Shown here in pieces: positions 19,273 to 28,427 of a DNA stretch of 64,000 nucleotides. The stretch is taken from positions 1 through 64,000 of the forward strand of contig JALPWY010000002.1 in NCBI GenBank assembly GCA_023271875.1. The letters are read 5' to 3'. The notes beneath the pieces were generated by a model. That model searched no databases. It saw only the letters and a list, made by a program, of their open reading frames with translations, and was not told the DNA's origin. Source of the stretch: Nitrospinaceae bacterium (GTDB lineage Bacteria; Nitrospinota; Nitrospinia; Nitrospinales; VA-1). The translations under genes and the position numbers were made by a program. How positions within the stretch are numbered: the stretch's first letter is position 1; each line of letters opens with the position of its first letter.

Positions 19273-19644
19273 ATGACCATTCGTTCGATCCGTGTTAGTC
19301 ATATTGTGTTATCGACCAAAGATATAGCTGACTTGTTGCTTGATAATCTCAAGTCCTGCGAAAGCAATGAACTGATGCTAAAAATGTTTTCTAAATTAGC
19401 GAAAAAGTATAGCGCTTGTGGAACCAGTAAAAAGGGCGGTGACCTTGGTTTTCTGGAATTCAATACAGCCGCTCCGGAGTTGGAAAAAGCTGCTATGCAG
19501 GCCCCTGTTGGAAAAGTATCCGGTCCTATTCAAAGTAAGTTCGGCTATCATATTTTTGTCATTACTGAAGAAGAAAAAATGATTGACACGGGTATCGATG
19601 GTCTTACTGGTACTTCCATTGGTGCAGGAGACGGAACTCTATAA
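19273..19644 (+). CDS. Parvulin-type peptidylprolyl isomerase domain protein
   Basis: VSHIVLSTKD...KKYSACGTSKKGGDLGFLEFN...GKVSGPIQSKFGYHIFVITE. Confidence 0.85.
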   Translation: MTIRSIRVSHIVLSTKDIADLLLDNLKSCESNELMLKMFSKLAKKYSACGTSKKGGDLGFLEFNTAAPELEKAAMQAPVGKVSGPIQSKFGYHIFVITEEEKMIDTGIDGLTGTSIGAGDGTL

Positions 19645-19670
19645 CCCCCCCTTTGTAATTTCTGGCAATC

Positions 19671-20060
19671 ATGCGTCTTTTAGGGATTCATCACATTGCA
19701 TTGAATGTTCGTCACCTAGATAGAGCGGAAGGTTTTTATACTGATGTTCTGGGATTCAAAGTTTTACAAAGATTTTCCAAGGGTTTGCGTCATCTCATGC
19801 TAGATGCCGGAAATTCTCAGATTGCTTTGTTTGAAGTACCTGATTTAGAAATGCAATTACACATAGAGGAACTTAGCGAAACAGGTTATATGCACTTTGC
19901 CTTTAAGATAGAGAAAAAAATGTTTCAATTGGCAGTAAAGAAACTTAGAGATCATAATATTGATATTGGTGAGGGACCTGTTCGGCGGGGTGAAGGAGAA
20001 TCGGTCTACTTCCAAGATTTGGATTGTAACCATCTAGAAATACATTGTGATGACGAATAA
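19671..20060 (+). CDS. VOC/glyoxalase family protein
   Basis: GIHHIALNVRHLDRAEGFYTDVLGFKVLQR...VYFQDLDCNHLEIHCDD. Confidence 0.88.
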   Translation: MRLLGIHHIALNVRHLDRAEGFYTDVLGFKVLQRFSKGLRHLMLDAGNSQIALFEVPDLEMQLHIEELSETGYMHFAFKIEKKMFQLAVKKLRDHNIDIGEGPVRRGEGESVYFQDLDCNHLEIHCDDE

Positions 20061-21120
20061 GATTCTTGAAAAAGCGCTCGATGGCGAACGAATCTCCCCT
20101 GAAGAAGCAGTCCGATTATTCGAAACCACGGACATGCTTTTGTTGGGAAATATTGCTTCACGTATTTCCAGAAAAAAACTAAAAGAGCGAGTTGTAACTT
20201 ACATTGTTGATCGCAATATAAATTATACAAATATTTGTATCACCGATTGTGCCTTTTGCGCCTTTTACAGGAAAGAAGATGATAAGGAAGCTTATGTTCA
20301 CCCTTTTGAAACTATAGCTCAGAAAATAGAAGAAACCATTGCTCTGGGAGGGAGGCAAATTCTTCTGCAGGGAGGTCATAACATTAATCTGAAAATTGAT
20401 TATTTTGAAGATTTATTTCGACGTATCAAAGAACGGTTTGACATACATTTGCACGCACTATCTCCGGCGGAGATAGTGCATACTGCAAAAATTTCGAAAC
20501 TTACCATAATAGACACTCTTAACAGGTTAAACGATGCCGGGTTGGATAGCATTCCTGGTGGCGGAGCTGAGATTTTAGTAGATCGCGTGCGTCAGAAAAT
20601 AAGCCCGCATAAATGTTCGACCCGAGAATGGCTTGGTGTCATGGATTGTGCTCATGGTATGAATATACCCACGACTGCTACAATGATGTTTGGGCATGTG
20701 GAAGCCGTCGAAGATCGGGTGGAGCACCTTCGACGTATACGAGATCAACAGGATAAAACTATGGGATTTACTGCCTTTATTCCTTGGCCTTTTCAACCTG
20801 GTCGCACAGAGCTTGGTTTGGATCATGATATTAGTTCTCAAGTAACCGGACTTGATTATCTGAAAACTTTGGCCATTAGTCGAATATTTTTGGATAATTT
20901 TGACAATCTACAATCATCGTGGGTGACTCAGGGGCCTAAGGTAGGGCAAATGGCCTTATATTACGGTGCAAACGATATGGGAAGTACCATGTTAGAGGAG
21001 AATGTTGTGAGGGCGGCAGGTACTGTTCATTGCCTTAATGAAGAAGATATTCGACGGATAATTACTGACAGTGGCTTCAAGCCTCAGCGAAGAAATATGA
21101 GATATGAGCGAGTTAATTAG
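20047..21120 (+). CDS. mqnC: Cyclic dehypoxanthine futalosine synthase (futalosine menaquinone pathway)
   Basis: NYTNICITDCAFCAFYR (CX3CX2C), ILLQGGHN, HLHALSPAEIVH, SIPGGGAEIL, FIPWPFQPGRTEL. Confidence 0.93.
   Translation: MMTNKILEKALDGERISPEEAVRLFETTDMLLLGNIASRISRKKLKERVVTYIVDRNINYTNICITDCAFCAFYRKEDDKEAYVHPFETIAQKIEETIALGGRQILLQGGHNINLKIDYFEDLFRRIKERFDIHLHALSPAEIVHTAKISKLTIIDTLNRLNDAGLDSIPGGGAEILVDRVRQKISPHKCSTREWLGVMDCAHGMNIPTTATMMFGHVEAVEDRVEHLRRIRDQQDKTMGFTAFIPWPFQPGRTELGLDHDISSQVTGLDYLKTLAISRIFLDNFDNLQSSWVTQGPKVGQMALYYGANDMGSTMLEENVVRAAGTVHCLNEEDIRRIITDSGFKPQRRNMRYERVN
20455..20479. repeat. Perfect 11-bp inverted repeat with 3-nt loop inside mqnC
   Basis: GCACTATCTCC-GGC-GGAGATAGTGC. 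Confidence 0.9.
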
Positions 21121-21168
21121 TAATTTCTATAAAATAGGCCGGATTTCCTACATATGCAACTGAGTGAA

Positions 21169-21984
21169 TTAAGCAGCTTTTTTTGAATCAGGAGAAGGTG
21201 AGAAGGTTTCTCTTCGATCCAAAGTATTTTGTAGGGCAACAGGATCAGCCTCTTGGTTAAATCTAGAATTGAGAAATGATTGCCTCAACGAATGGGGTGT
21301 AGCTAGTTTTTTTAACCCAGACGCAATAAGGGATTTTTTGAAAAATTTTGCGACTGCTCGTGTTGTTAGTGCACCACCCCGTTCGCTGGGAAATAAATAT
21401 TGGCTAGTATTTTTAGCTCCGACCTGTCTTCCCAGTGAGTCCTTGAGGTGTTTTGAAAAAAAAGTGGTTCGCTTCTTTCCGTCAAGTCCCGGCACATGCA
21501 ACATCAGTCTATCGAGATTGAGATGCTCCACTTTTACTTCCACTAATTCAGAAACTCTTAAGCCAGCGGAGTATGCTAGTTCAATCATTAGACGGTTCCT
21601 GATAGTTTTTGTGTGGCAGGTGATTTGATAAACTTCATTAGGGGTAAGAACTATAGGTGCAGGACGTGCTTTTCTCGGCCGTTTAAACCCTGAAAGGTTC
21701 AGTTGTCGTCCAAATAATTCATAATAGAAAATTTCCATTGCCTTGGTCGCCTGGTCTATCGTTGACCTTGAAAACCCACTCTCGACAAGGTGGTCCAAGT
21801 GGTTCTTGATATCCTGTTCGGTGATATTTTGTAGATTAACTGGGCGGTTAAACCGAATAAAGGCTTGGGTTTGTCCAAGGTATGCTTTTACAGTTCCAGA
21901 GCTATATCCGCACAGTTTCATATGATTTTGCATCATATTTAAAAAATGAATCAGACTTGGAATAGTAATGATAGCTGTATTCAC
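21169..21984 (-). CDS. Tyrosine recombinase/XerC-like integrase, C-terminally degenerate
   Basis: SAM-like N-terminal domain, LMIELAYSAGLRVSELVEVKVEHL, GKKR, TPHSLRQSF; no GH or catalytic Y motif afterwards. Confidence 0.85.
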   Translation of the reverse strand: MNTAIITIPSLIHFLNMMQNHMKLCGYSSGTVKAYLGQTQAFIRFNRPVNLQNITEQDIKNHLDHLVESGFSRSTIDQATKAMEIFYYELFGRQLNLSGFKRPRKARPAPIVLTPNEVYQITCHTKTIRNRLMIELAYSAGLRVSELVEVKVEHLNLDRLMLHVPGLDGKKRTTFFSKHLKDSLGRQVGAKNTSQYLFPSERGGALTTRAVAKFFKKSLIASGLKKLATPHSLRQSFLNSRFNQEADPVALQNTLDRRETFSPSPDSKKAA

Positions 21985-22120
21985 GAATGTGTCTCCTGAA
22001 GCGGAGCGTCAGCGACGCAATGGTTATTAGTTTTTTTGGCGAGAATCATGCCCCAAGTATAACCAATAATACTAATAAAATCAATAATTTAATAAATATA
22101 TGAGGGATAGCGGCCTTAAG

Positions 22121-22141
22121 GTTTGCCACTCAGTGGCACAC
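22121..22141. repeat. Short inverted repeat in the integrase-cobA/hemD spacer
   Basis: GT-t-TGCCACT-c-AGTGGCA-c-AC: perfect 7-bp arms around 1 nt, extended by 2 more pairs after one mismatch. Confidence 0.7.
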
Positions 22142-22202
22142 ACTTCGAACAGCGATTTAAACGTTATCCACTTAAATGACAGGGTGCGTGATTGCTTCGA
22201 AA

Positions 22203-23741
22203 TTATAAATCATACTTTGCAAAGTGAGTTTTGATGGCTGAGAAAAGACCTGTAACGGTGTATTGGTTGGGGACGATAGTAACTTTAAGTCCACGGTCCT
22301 CTGCAGTTTTTTGAGTGACGGGTCCGATGCAGGCAACAGTGATCTTGTTAAGTTTTTCATGATGTTCTTTATTAAGGCGATCAAGAAAATTAGTTACTGT
22401 TGAGGATGATGTGAAAGTGATCACATCAATAGTCCCTTCATTCAGCCGTTTAAGAAAGCTGGACCCCGGTTGTTCAGGTAGAATTATTTGGTAAGCAGGA
22501 ACCACGTCAATGCTGGCTCCCATTTTACGCAATGTGTTCGGTAAAACTTCACGAGCAACACTGGCACGTGGCAAAAGAAATTTTTTCCCTTCGATATTGT
22601 CCTTACCTATACACTCAATTAACGATTCGGCTATGTAGTTTTCAGGAACTGTATCGACTCGAATATTTAATTTGAGGACGGCTTGTTCTGTTTTAGGACC
22701 AATCGCATAAACGCGAACTCCTTTGAGTTCTCGGATATCTTTGTTTTTTTCCCTTAGTCGCTGAGAAAAAAAATGTACCCCATTTGCACTGGTGAAAATT
22801 AGCCCATCATAACTGGATAATTCTTCAAGAGATTGATCTAGTGGACCCCAGTCTACTGGAGGAATGGTCTTAATGGATGAATAGAGAAATGCTTCGGCTC
22901 CTTGTTCCTCAAGCATATGAATAAATGATTCTGCTTGATCTTCGGCTCGGGTTACAACAAATGTTTTTCCAAACAATGGAAGAGTCTCGTACCAGTCAGT
23001 AATCGGTTTTAGATTAACTACTTCGCCAATGATAGTCAGGGTTGGAGGTTGGATTTTTTCTTTCGTGGTGATATCGACTATGGTGTTAAGAGTACCAACC
23101 CAAGTTTTCTGGCGGGAGGTGGTACCCCATTGAATAACCGCGACAGGAGTATCCGGTTTTTTTTTGAATTTAATAAGCTGTTCAACGATTCTGGGTAGCT
23201 TGCGCGCACCCATAAGAAAAACCAATGTTCCTGTGCGAGTAGAAATATTTTCCCAATCAAGCTTTAAATGTTCTTCTCCGTGTTCGTTGCTTCCGGTAAT
23301 GATTGAAATAGTTGATGCGTGATCGCGATGTGTAAGAGGAATTCCTGCGTATGCAGAAACGCCGACGGGGGAGGGAATTCCGGGAACAATGGTAAAATGA
23401 ATGTCCGCTTCCTTAAGAGCTTGTACTTCTTCACCTCCACGGCCGAAAATAAAAGGATCTCCTCCTTTTAAACGAACAACAATTTTTCCTGCACGGGCAC
23501 TATTAATCAGCAATTCATTGATTTTATTTTGCGTGACTGTGGCATACCCTGCCTTTTTCCCAACATATATAAGTTCCGCTGAGCTAGCGAAACAAAGTAT
23601 GTTTGAGTTGACCAAGTGATCATATATAACTACGTCTGCCCGCACTAACCAGTCTTTTCCTCTAAGAGTCAGAAGTCCAATATCACCGGGACCGGCGCCC
23701 ACTAAAATAACTTGTCCTTTTTTCAAGTTTGGTTCAGTCAT
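22203..23741 (-). CDS. cobA-hemD: Uroporphyrinogen-III C-methyltransferase / uroporphyrinogen-III synthase fusion
   Basis: VGAGPGDIGLLTLRGKDWLVRADVVIYDHLV, VRLKGGDPFIFGRGGEE (CobA) followed by HemD-like LFGKTFVVTRAEDQAESF...FTSANGVHFF...FTSSSTVTNF; start set at MTEPN (23741). Confidence 0.93.
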   Translation of the reverse strand: MTEPNLKKGQVILVGAGPGDIGLLTLRGKDWLVRADVVIYDHLVNSNILCFASSAELIYVGKKAGYATVTQNKINELLINSARAGKIVVRLKGGDPFIFGRGGEEVQALKEADIHFTIVPGIPSPVGVSAYAGIPLTHRDHASTISIITGSNEHGEEHLKLDWENISTRTGTLVFLMGARKLPRIVEQLIKFKKKPDTPVAVIQWGTTSRQKTWVGTLNTIVDITTKEKIQPPTLTIIGEVVNLKPITDWYETLPLFGKTFVVTRAEDQAESFIHMLEEQGAEAFLYSSIKTIPPVDWGPLDQSLEELSSYDGLIFTSANGVHFFSQRLREKNKDIRELKGVRVYAIGPKTEQAVLKLNIRVDTVPENYIAESLIECIGKDNIEGKKFLLPRASVAREVLPNTLRKMGASIDVVPAYQIILPEQPGSSFLKRLNEGTIDVITFTSSSTVTNFLDRLNKEHHEKLNKITVACIGPVTQKTAEDRGLKVTIVPNQYTVTGLFSAIKTHFAKYDL

Positions 23742-24522
23742 CACATGAATGGATATAGTTAGAAAGAACTGCGAAATCTTCAATTGATAATGTTTCTCCT
23801 CTGCGATTCAAATTGATTCCAGCCAGTTTTATTGTCCCATTTTGGTTTTGAAACAAATTTTTCCACTCCGTAAGATTGTTTTTAAGCATTTTTCGTTTAT
23901 GCAAAAAAGAGGCGTTAACTACAGAAAAAAATGTTTTCAAGTTGTCAACTTGCACCCTTGAAGTGGTTAGTGGAGTTAGTTTTATAACCGAAGAATCAAT
24001 TTTCGGTTTCGGTGAAAAAGCTTCTTTACTCACCTCTATAAGTCGTTCCACTTCGCAGTAAAACTGAATAAAAACAGAAAGTGATCCATAGTCACGTGTG
24101 CCCGGGAGTGCAACCAGACGGTCGACGACTTCTTTTTGTAACATTACAGTGATGCTAGTAAAGTATTCGCGGTAATGAATAAGTCTCTTGAGGATATGAG
24201 TTGCGGCATAGTATGGTAAATTTGACACGACTTGACACTGGTTTCCTAATGCGTTGTAGTTATACTTCAAGGCATCTGTTTGAATAAGTTGAAAGTTTTC
24301 GTATGCTTTAAAGCTGTCCGTTAATGCCAAGCAAAGTCCGGAATCTATTTCAATGGCAGTTAGTGATTTAGCTTTTTTCAGCAGAAGAGCAGTGAGAATT
24401 CCTTTTCCGGGGCCAATTTCTAATACATGCTGATTACTAGAAATACCTGCTTGATAAATAATTTTGCGAGCGATGTCCTCGTTGATTAGATAGTTCTGGC
24501 CCAAGGGTGGTTTTTTCATCAT
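23734..24522 (-). CDS. rsmA: 16S rRNA dimethyladenosine transferase
   Basis: GQNYLINEDIARKII, LEIGPGKGILTALLL, VVSNLPYYAATHIL, SLSVFIQFYCEVE. Confidence 0.94.
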   Translation of the reverse strand: MMKKPPLGQNYLINEDIARKIIYQAGISSNQHVLEIGPGKGILTALLLKKAKSLTAIEIDSGLCLALTDSFKAYENFQLIQTDALKYNYNALGNQCQVVSNLPYYAATHILKRLIHYREYFTSITVMLQKEVVDRLVALPGTRDYGSLSVFIQFYCEVERLIEVSKEAFSPKPKIDSSVIKLTPLTTSRVQVDNLKTFFSVVNASFLHKRKMLKNNLTEWKNLFQNQNGTIKLAGINLNRRGETLSIEDFAVLSNYIHSCDD

Positions 24523-25565
24523 GAGCGACTGAGTGTGGGCTTGGTGAGTTGAGCGGCAGATTGTATTGCTAATTTAAGGCTTTCAGGGGAGGCGTAGTTC
24601 TTTCCAGCTATATCAAAAGCTGTTCCATGGTCGACTGACGTACGGATGATTGGCAGCCCAATAGTTACATTAACCGCGGTACCCTTATTGGCCATTTTTA
24701 CAGGAATCATCCCCTGATCGTGATACATCGTGATCACGGCATCGTATTGATTTGGCTCAAATTTTGCGAAAAGAGCATCCGCCGAAAATGGGCCAAAAGC
24801 GTTGATGCCTTCTTTTCGAGTAGCATCTAGAGCTGGAATGATTTCTTCCAGTTCCTCCTTACCAAAAATTCCACCGTCACCACAGTGTGGGTTGAGGCCA
24901 GTCACTGCAATTTTTGGGTTTTCAGTCACATGTTCAAGTAGCCAGTGATAAGTGAGTTTGATAGTAGTTGTTACTTGCTTGTATGTGATCCTTTCCCATA
25001 CTTTATTGAGTGGTACATGCGTTGTAACAATTACCACTCGTAGTGCATCACCTGTTAGCATAAGAGCTACGTTGTTCGAGCCAGTTAAATCAGCTAGCAT
25101 TTCGGTATGCCCCGGCCATGTAAACCCCGCGAGATGAATACTTTTTTTATTGATTGGGGCGGTAGTAATTGCTTCAACTTTATGATCGAGTGCTAGGTTA
25201 ACGGCGGTACGAATATACTCTACAGAGGCTTTTCCACCTACAGCATCAGCTTGGCCTACATTAATACCATTTGAAATATTCTTCAAATCCAATACATCAA
25301 TGGAGCCCGGGGTAAAGGATGCTTCCTGCGGAGATGATATGGGGATAATAGAGAGGCTAGATGCTAACTTCAAGGCCACTTCGTTTAAAAATGTGGCATC
25401 TCCGACAATAAGTGGACACGAAAAGTTGTAAACCGATCGATCCTGAAACATTTTAACAATGATTTCCGGTCCGACACCGGCGGGGTCGCCCATGGTAATG
25501 GCGATGCGTGGTCGGTCTTCCAAAGCGCTTCCTCCAAAATTCTTTAAACTATTGTGTGCCGGCAC
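24519..25565 (-). CDS. pdxA: 4-hydroxythreonine-4-phosphate dehydrogenase
   Basis: RIAITMGDPAGVGPEIIVK, TAPINKKSIHLAGFTWPGHTEMLA, GLNPHCGDGGIFGKEE, YHDQGMIPVK. Confidence 0.95.
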   Translation of the reverse strand: MPAHNSLKNFGGSALEDRPRIAITMGDPAGVGPEIIVKMFQDRSVYNFSCPLIVGDATFLNEVALKLASSLSIIPISSPQEASFTPGSIDVLDLKNISNGINVGQADAVGGKASVEYIRTAVNLALDHKVEAITTAPINKKSIHLAGFTWPGHTEMLADLTGSNNVALMLTGDALRVVIVTTHVPLNKVWERITYKQVTTTIKLTYHWLLEHVTENPKIAVTGLNPHCGDGGIFGKEELEEIIPALDATRKEGINAFGPFSADALFAKFEPNQYDAVITMYHDQGMIPVKMANKGTAVNVTIGLPIIRTSVDHGTAFDIAGKNYASPESLKLAIQSAAQLTKPTLSRS

Positions 25566-25595
25566 GTGACAGTTCGCCCGGGGAGAACTATGAGA

Positions 25596-27266
25596 TCAGC
25601 CTCTTAGTTTTTGGACTTTTGGCCGGCTTTGCTCAATGGGGGCCATTGGGTTGGGGCCAGCTGCGAGTATTTCTTTTGTAACGGTGCTTTCATATTCTTT
25701 GAAGTTCTCAACAAATTGTGCAGCGAGATCCCGGGCTTTTTTATCGTAGTCCTTTTTATTTTTCCAGGTATTTCTTGGGTTAAGAATTTCTTGAGGAACG
25801 GCTTGATGGCCTTCGATACTAACCGATGTGGGAATATGTAACCCAAACACCGGATCTGTTTCTGTTGGGATGTCCTTAAGCTCCCCTTTAAGAATTGCGC
25901 TGATCATAGCCCTAGTGTAAGCTATTTCCATTCGATGCCCTACTCCATAAGGTCCAGCAGTCCAACCTGTATTGACAAGCCAGCAGTCAACTTTATGCTC
26001 AGCAATACGTTCGCCCAACATATTTGCATAAACTGAAGGGTGTAAGGTCATAAACGGAGCACCAAAACAGGTGCTGAATACGGCAGTGGGTTCTCGGCTT
26101 AATCCTTTTTCTGTTCCTGCAACTTTTGCGGTGTATCCAGAAATGAAGTGGTACATGGCCTGTTCGGGAGTCATTTTAGCTACCGGAGGCATCACGCCAT
26201 AAGCGTCGCATGTAAGCATAATGACCTGTTTTGGATTAGCACCCATTCCATCGGGAACAGCATTTTTAATATGCGTAATGGGGTAGCTTGCTCGTGTGTT
26301 TTCTGTGAGGCTTGCATCATCCAGGTTAAGCCTACGTGTGACCGGATCCATAACTACATTTTCGAGAATCGTCCCAAATTGACGCGTACACTGGTAGATT
26401 TCTGGTTCTGCTTCTTCAGAAAGACGGATAACCTTCGCGTAGCACCCACCTTCAAAATTAAAAACGCCTTTATCACTCCATCCATGTTCATCGTCTCCGA
26501 TTAAATCACGATTAGGGTCGGCAGAAAGGGTCGTTTTTCCTGTACCAGAAAGACCAAAAAATACTGCAGAATCTCCATCGGAGCCGATATTTGCTGAACA
26601 GTGCATCGATAGAACCGAATGCTTTTTGGGCAATAGGTAATTGAGTACAGAGAACACGGATTTTTTTATTTCCCCCGCGTAGTTTGTCCCACCGATTAGG
26701 ACCATTTGCTTAGAGTAGTCCACCACAACAAAGACCTCTGAATTTGTACCATCAATCGAAGGCACGGCTTGGAAACTTGGAACATGCAGTATTGTAAATG
26801 CTGGAACATGATTAGCCAATTTATCGAGGTCTTTGATTTGGATAAACATGTTTCTTGCGAATAGATTGTGCCAGGCAGTTTCTGTGATGACGCGGATGTG
26901 AAGTTGTTTCTCTTGGTCTGCCCCAGCACAGCAATCTTGAACATATAAATTTTTATTTTGTAAATAGGCGAGTATGCGACCATGCAAGGCATCAAATTGC
27001 TCAACCCCGAAGGGCTTATTTACCTTGCCCCACCAAATGTCGTCTTGGCTTGTTGGCTCTTTAACAATAAACTTGTCGTTAGGGGCACGACCGGTGTGTT
27101 GGCCTGTAGCAACTACCACGGGACCCAAATGTGAAAGATGTCCCTCTCCGTTACGGCTAATGTGTTCATATAAAGCGGGCGTTGTCAGATTCCAGAAAAT
27201 TTCTTTGGCATTCTTAATTCCATGATGCTCCAAACCAACCTTGTGCTTTAGGCCCTTTGTAGGCAT
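25596..27266 (-). CDS. pckA: Phosphoenolpyruvate carboxykinase (ATP)
   Basis: FFGLSGTGKTTLSADPNRDLIGDDEHGWSDKGVFNFEGGCYAK. Confidence 0.97.
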   Translation of the reverse strand: MPTKGLKHKVGLEHHGIKNAKEIFWNLTTPALYEHISRNGEGHLSHLGPVVVATGQHTGRAPNDKFIVKEPTSQDDIWWGKVNKPFGVEQFDALHGRILAYLQNKNLYVQDCCAGADQEKQLHIRVITETAWHNLFARNMFIQIKDLDKLANHVPAFTILHVPSFQAVPSIDGTNSEVFVVVDYSKQMVLIGGTNYAGEIKKSVFSVLNYLLPKKHSVLSMHCSANIGSDGDSAVFFGLSGTGKTTLSADPNRDLIGDDEHGWSDKGVFNFEGGCYAKVIRLSEEAEPEIYQCTRQFGTILENVVMDPVTRRLNLDDASLTENTRASYPITHIKNAVPDGMGANPKQVIMLTCDAYGVMPPVAKMTPEQAMYHFISGYTAKVAGTEKGLSREPTAVFSTCFGAPFMTLHPSVYANMLGERIAEHKVDCWLVNTGWTAGPYGVGHRMEIAYTRAMISAILKGELKDIPTETDPVFGLHIPTSVSIEGHQAVPQEILNPRNTWKNKKDYDKKARDLAAQFVENFKEYESTVTKEILAAGPNPMAPIEQSRPKVQKLRG

Positions 27267-27499
27267 TGCAGAAAACTCCTTATGCGATAATTTAGATGAT
27301 GCTTTTTTGAAAACTTAAAGCTTCTTTTCAGCCGGGAAGGCTTCACGCTTCTATTTAGAATATTAACACAGATCTCGGCTAGTCAGAATAGTAGACTCTA
27401 AAAATATTTGCCAAACACTTACAAACTTTGCGAAATTAAGTAGTAAGAGAGGACTTCTTCCTTCCTTATTGGTATTTATTGGTTATTTTATAAGAAATT

Positions 27500-28414
27500 A
27501 TGAGTATTTTCGGTCAAAAGAAAAAGGAGTCAGAAGTTGAGATACTTGTTCGAGAAAAAAGCGATTATAACGATATTTATGTTATGCAGAAAGGTTCCAA
27601 GCGTGAAATGTGGTTCCGAAAAAAAAATGATTTTTTTCTGCAAAGCCGTATCGACATAAATAAACTGGATACCCTGATCCTAGTTAATACAAAATTGCTG
27701 ATTTCGGCTCTTTTGCTACAACCCGCACCGAGGAGTATCCTTATGATAGGTCTTGGCGGTTGCGCTGTGAGCAACTTCTTATCTCGTTTGTATCCACAGG
27801 CTATTATAGATGTTGTTGAAATAGACCAGAAGGTCATAGATATTTCAAAAAAGTTTTTTTATTTAAACGAGACATTGAACTATAAAGTGCATCATGATGA
27901 TGGGCGTCGATTTGTTCGAAAGATGTCAGATAGAAAAACTTATGATTTAATTTATCTCGATGCCTTTAAAAGCGGATCGATCCCATTTCACCTCAAAACT
28001 ATTCAGTTTTATCAAGATGTGAAACGAGTTCTTGCTTCTAGAGGAGTGGTTGGTTCAAACCTATACGGGAAAAGTAATTTATTGAAGCCCAACGACTGGA
28101 AAACGTTCTCCGGTAAATTTAATAGGATTTATTGTTTTGAAGACCATGGCCGTCGAGCCACAGTTCTTTTCGCAACAAACAGAATAGAGACTTGGGGTAT
28201 GAGTCACTTTATTCAAGCGGCAAAACAATTTCATTTATCGTTGCCATTTCCGTTGGTAGATCTAGCTAAAACCTATCGGGCAGAAAAGTTAGAAAAAGAT
28301 AATGGAACTGTGTTCGAAGATGATTTTGCCAAAGATGAATTTGATCGAACGATAGAAAAAAACAATCTTGACCGCACAAAGTCCATTCTTTACCCGATTA
28401 AAAATTTTGAATAA
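27500..28414 (+). CDS. Spermidine synthase-like SAM-dependent methyltransferase/aminopropyltransferase
   Basis: SILMIGLGGCAVSNFLSRLYPQAIIDVVEIDQKVIDISKKFF...DDGRRFVRK...YDLIYLDAFKSGSIPFHL. Confidence 0.82.
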   Translation: MSIFGQKKKESEVEILVREKSDYNDIYVMQKGSKREMWFRKKNDFFLQSRIDINKLDTLILVNTKLLISALLLQPAPRSILMIGLGGCAVSNFLSRLYPQAIIDVVEIDQKVIDISKKFFYLNETLNYKVHHDDGRRFVRKMSDRKTYDLIYLDAFKSGSIPFHLKTIQFYQDVKRVLASRGVVGSNLYGKSNLLKPNDWKTFSGKFNRIYCFEDHGRRATVLFATNRIETWGMSHFIQAAKQFHLSLPFPLVDLAKTYRAEKLEKDNGTVFEDDFAKDEFDRTIEKNNLDRTKSILYPIKNFE

Positions 28415-28427
28415 TCAAGAGAAGGAG

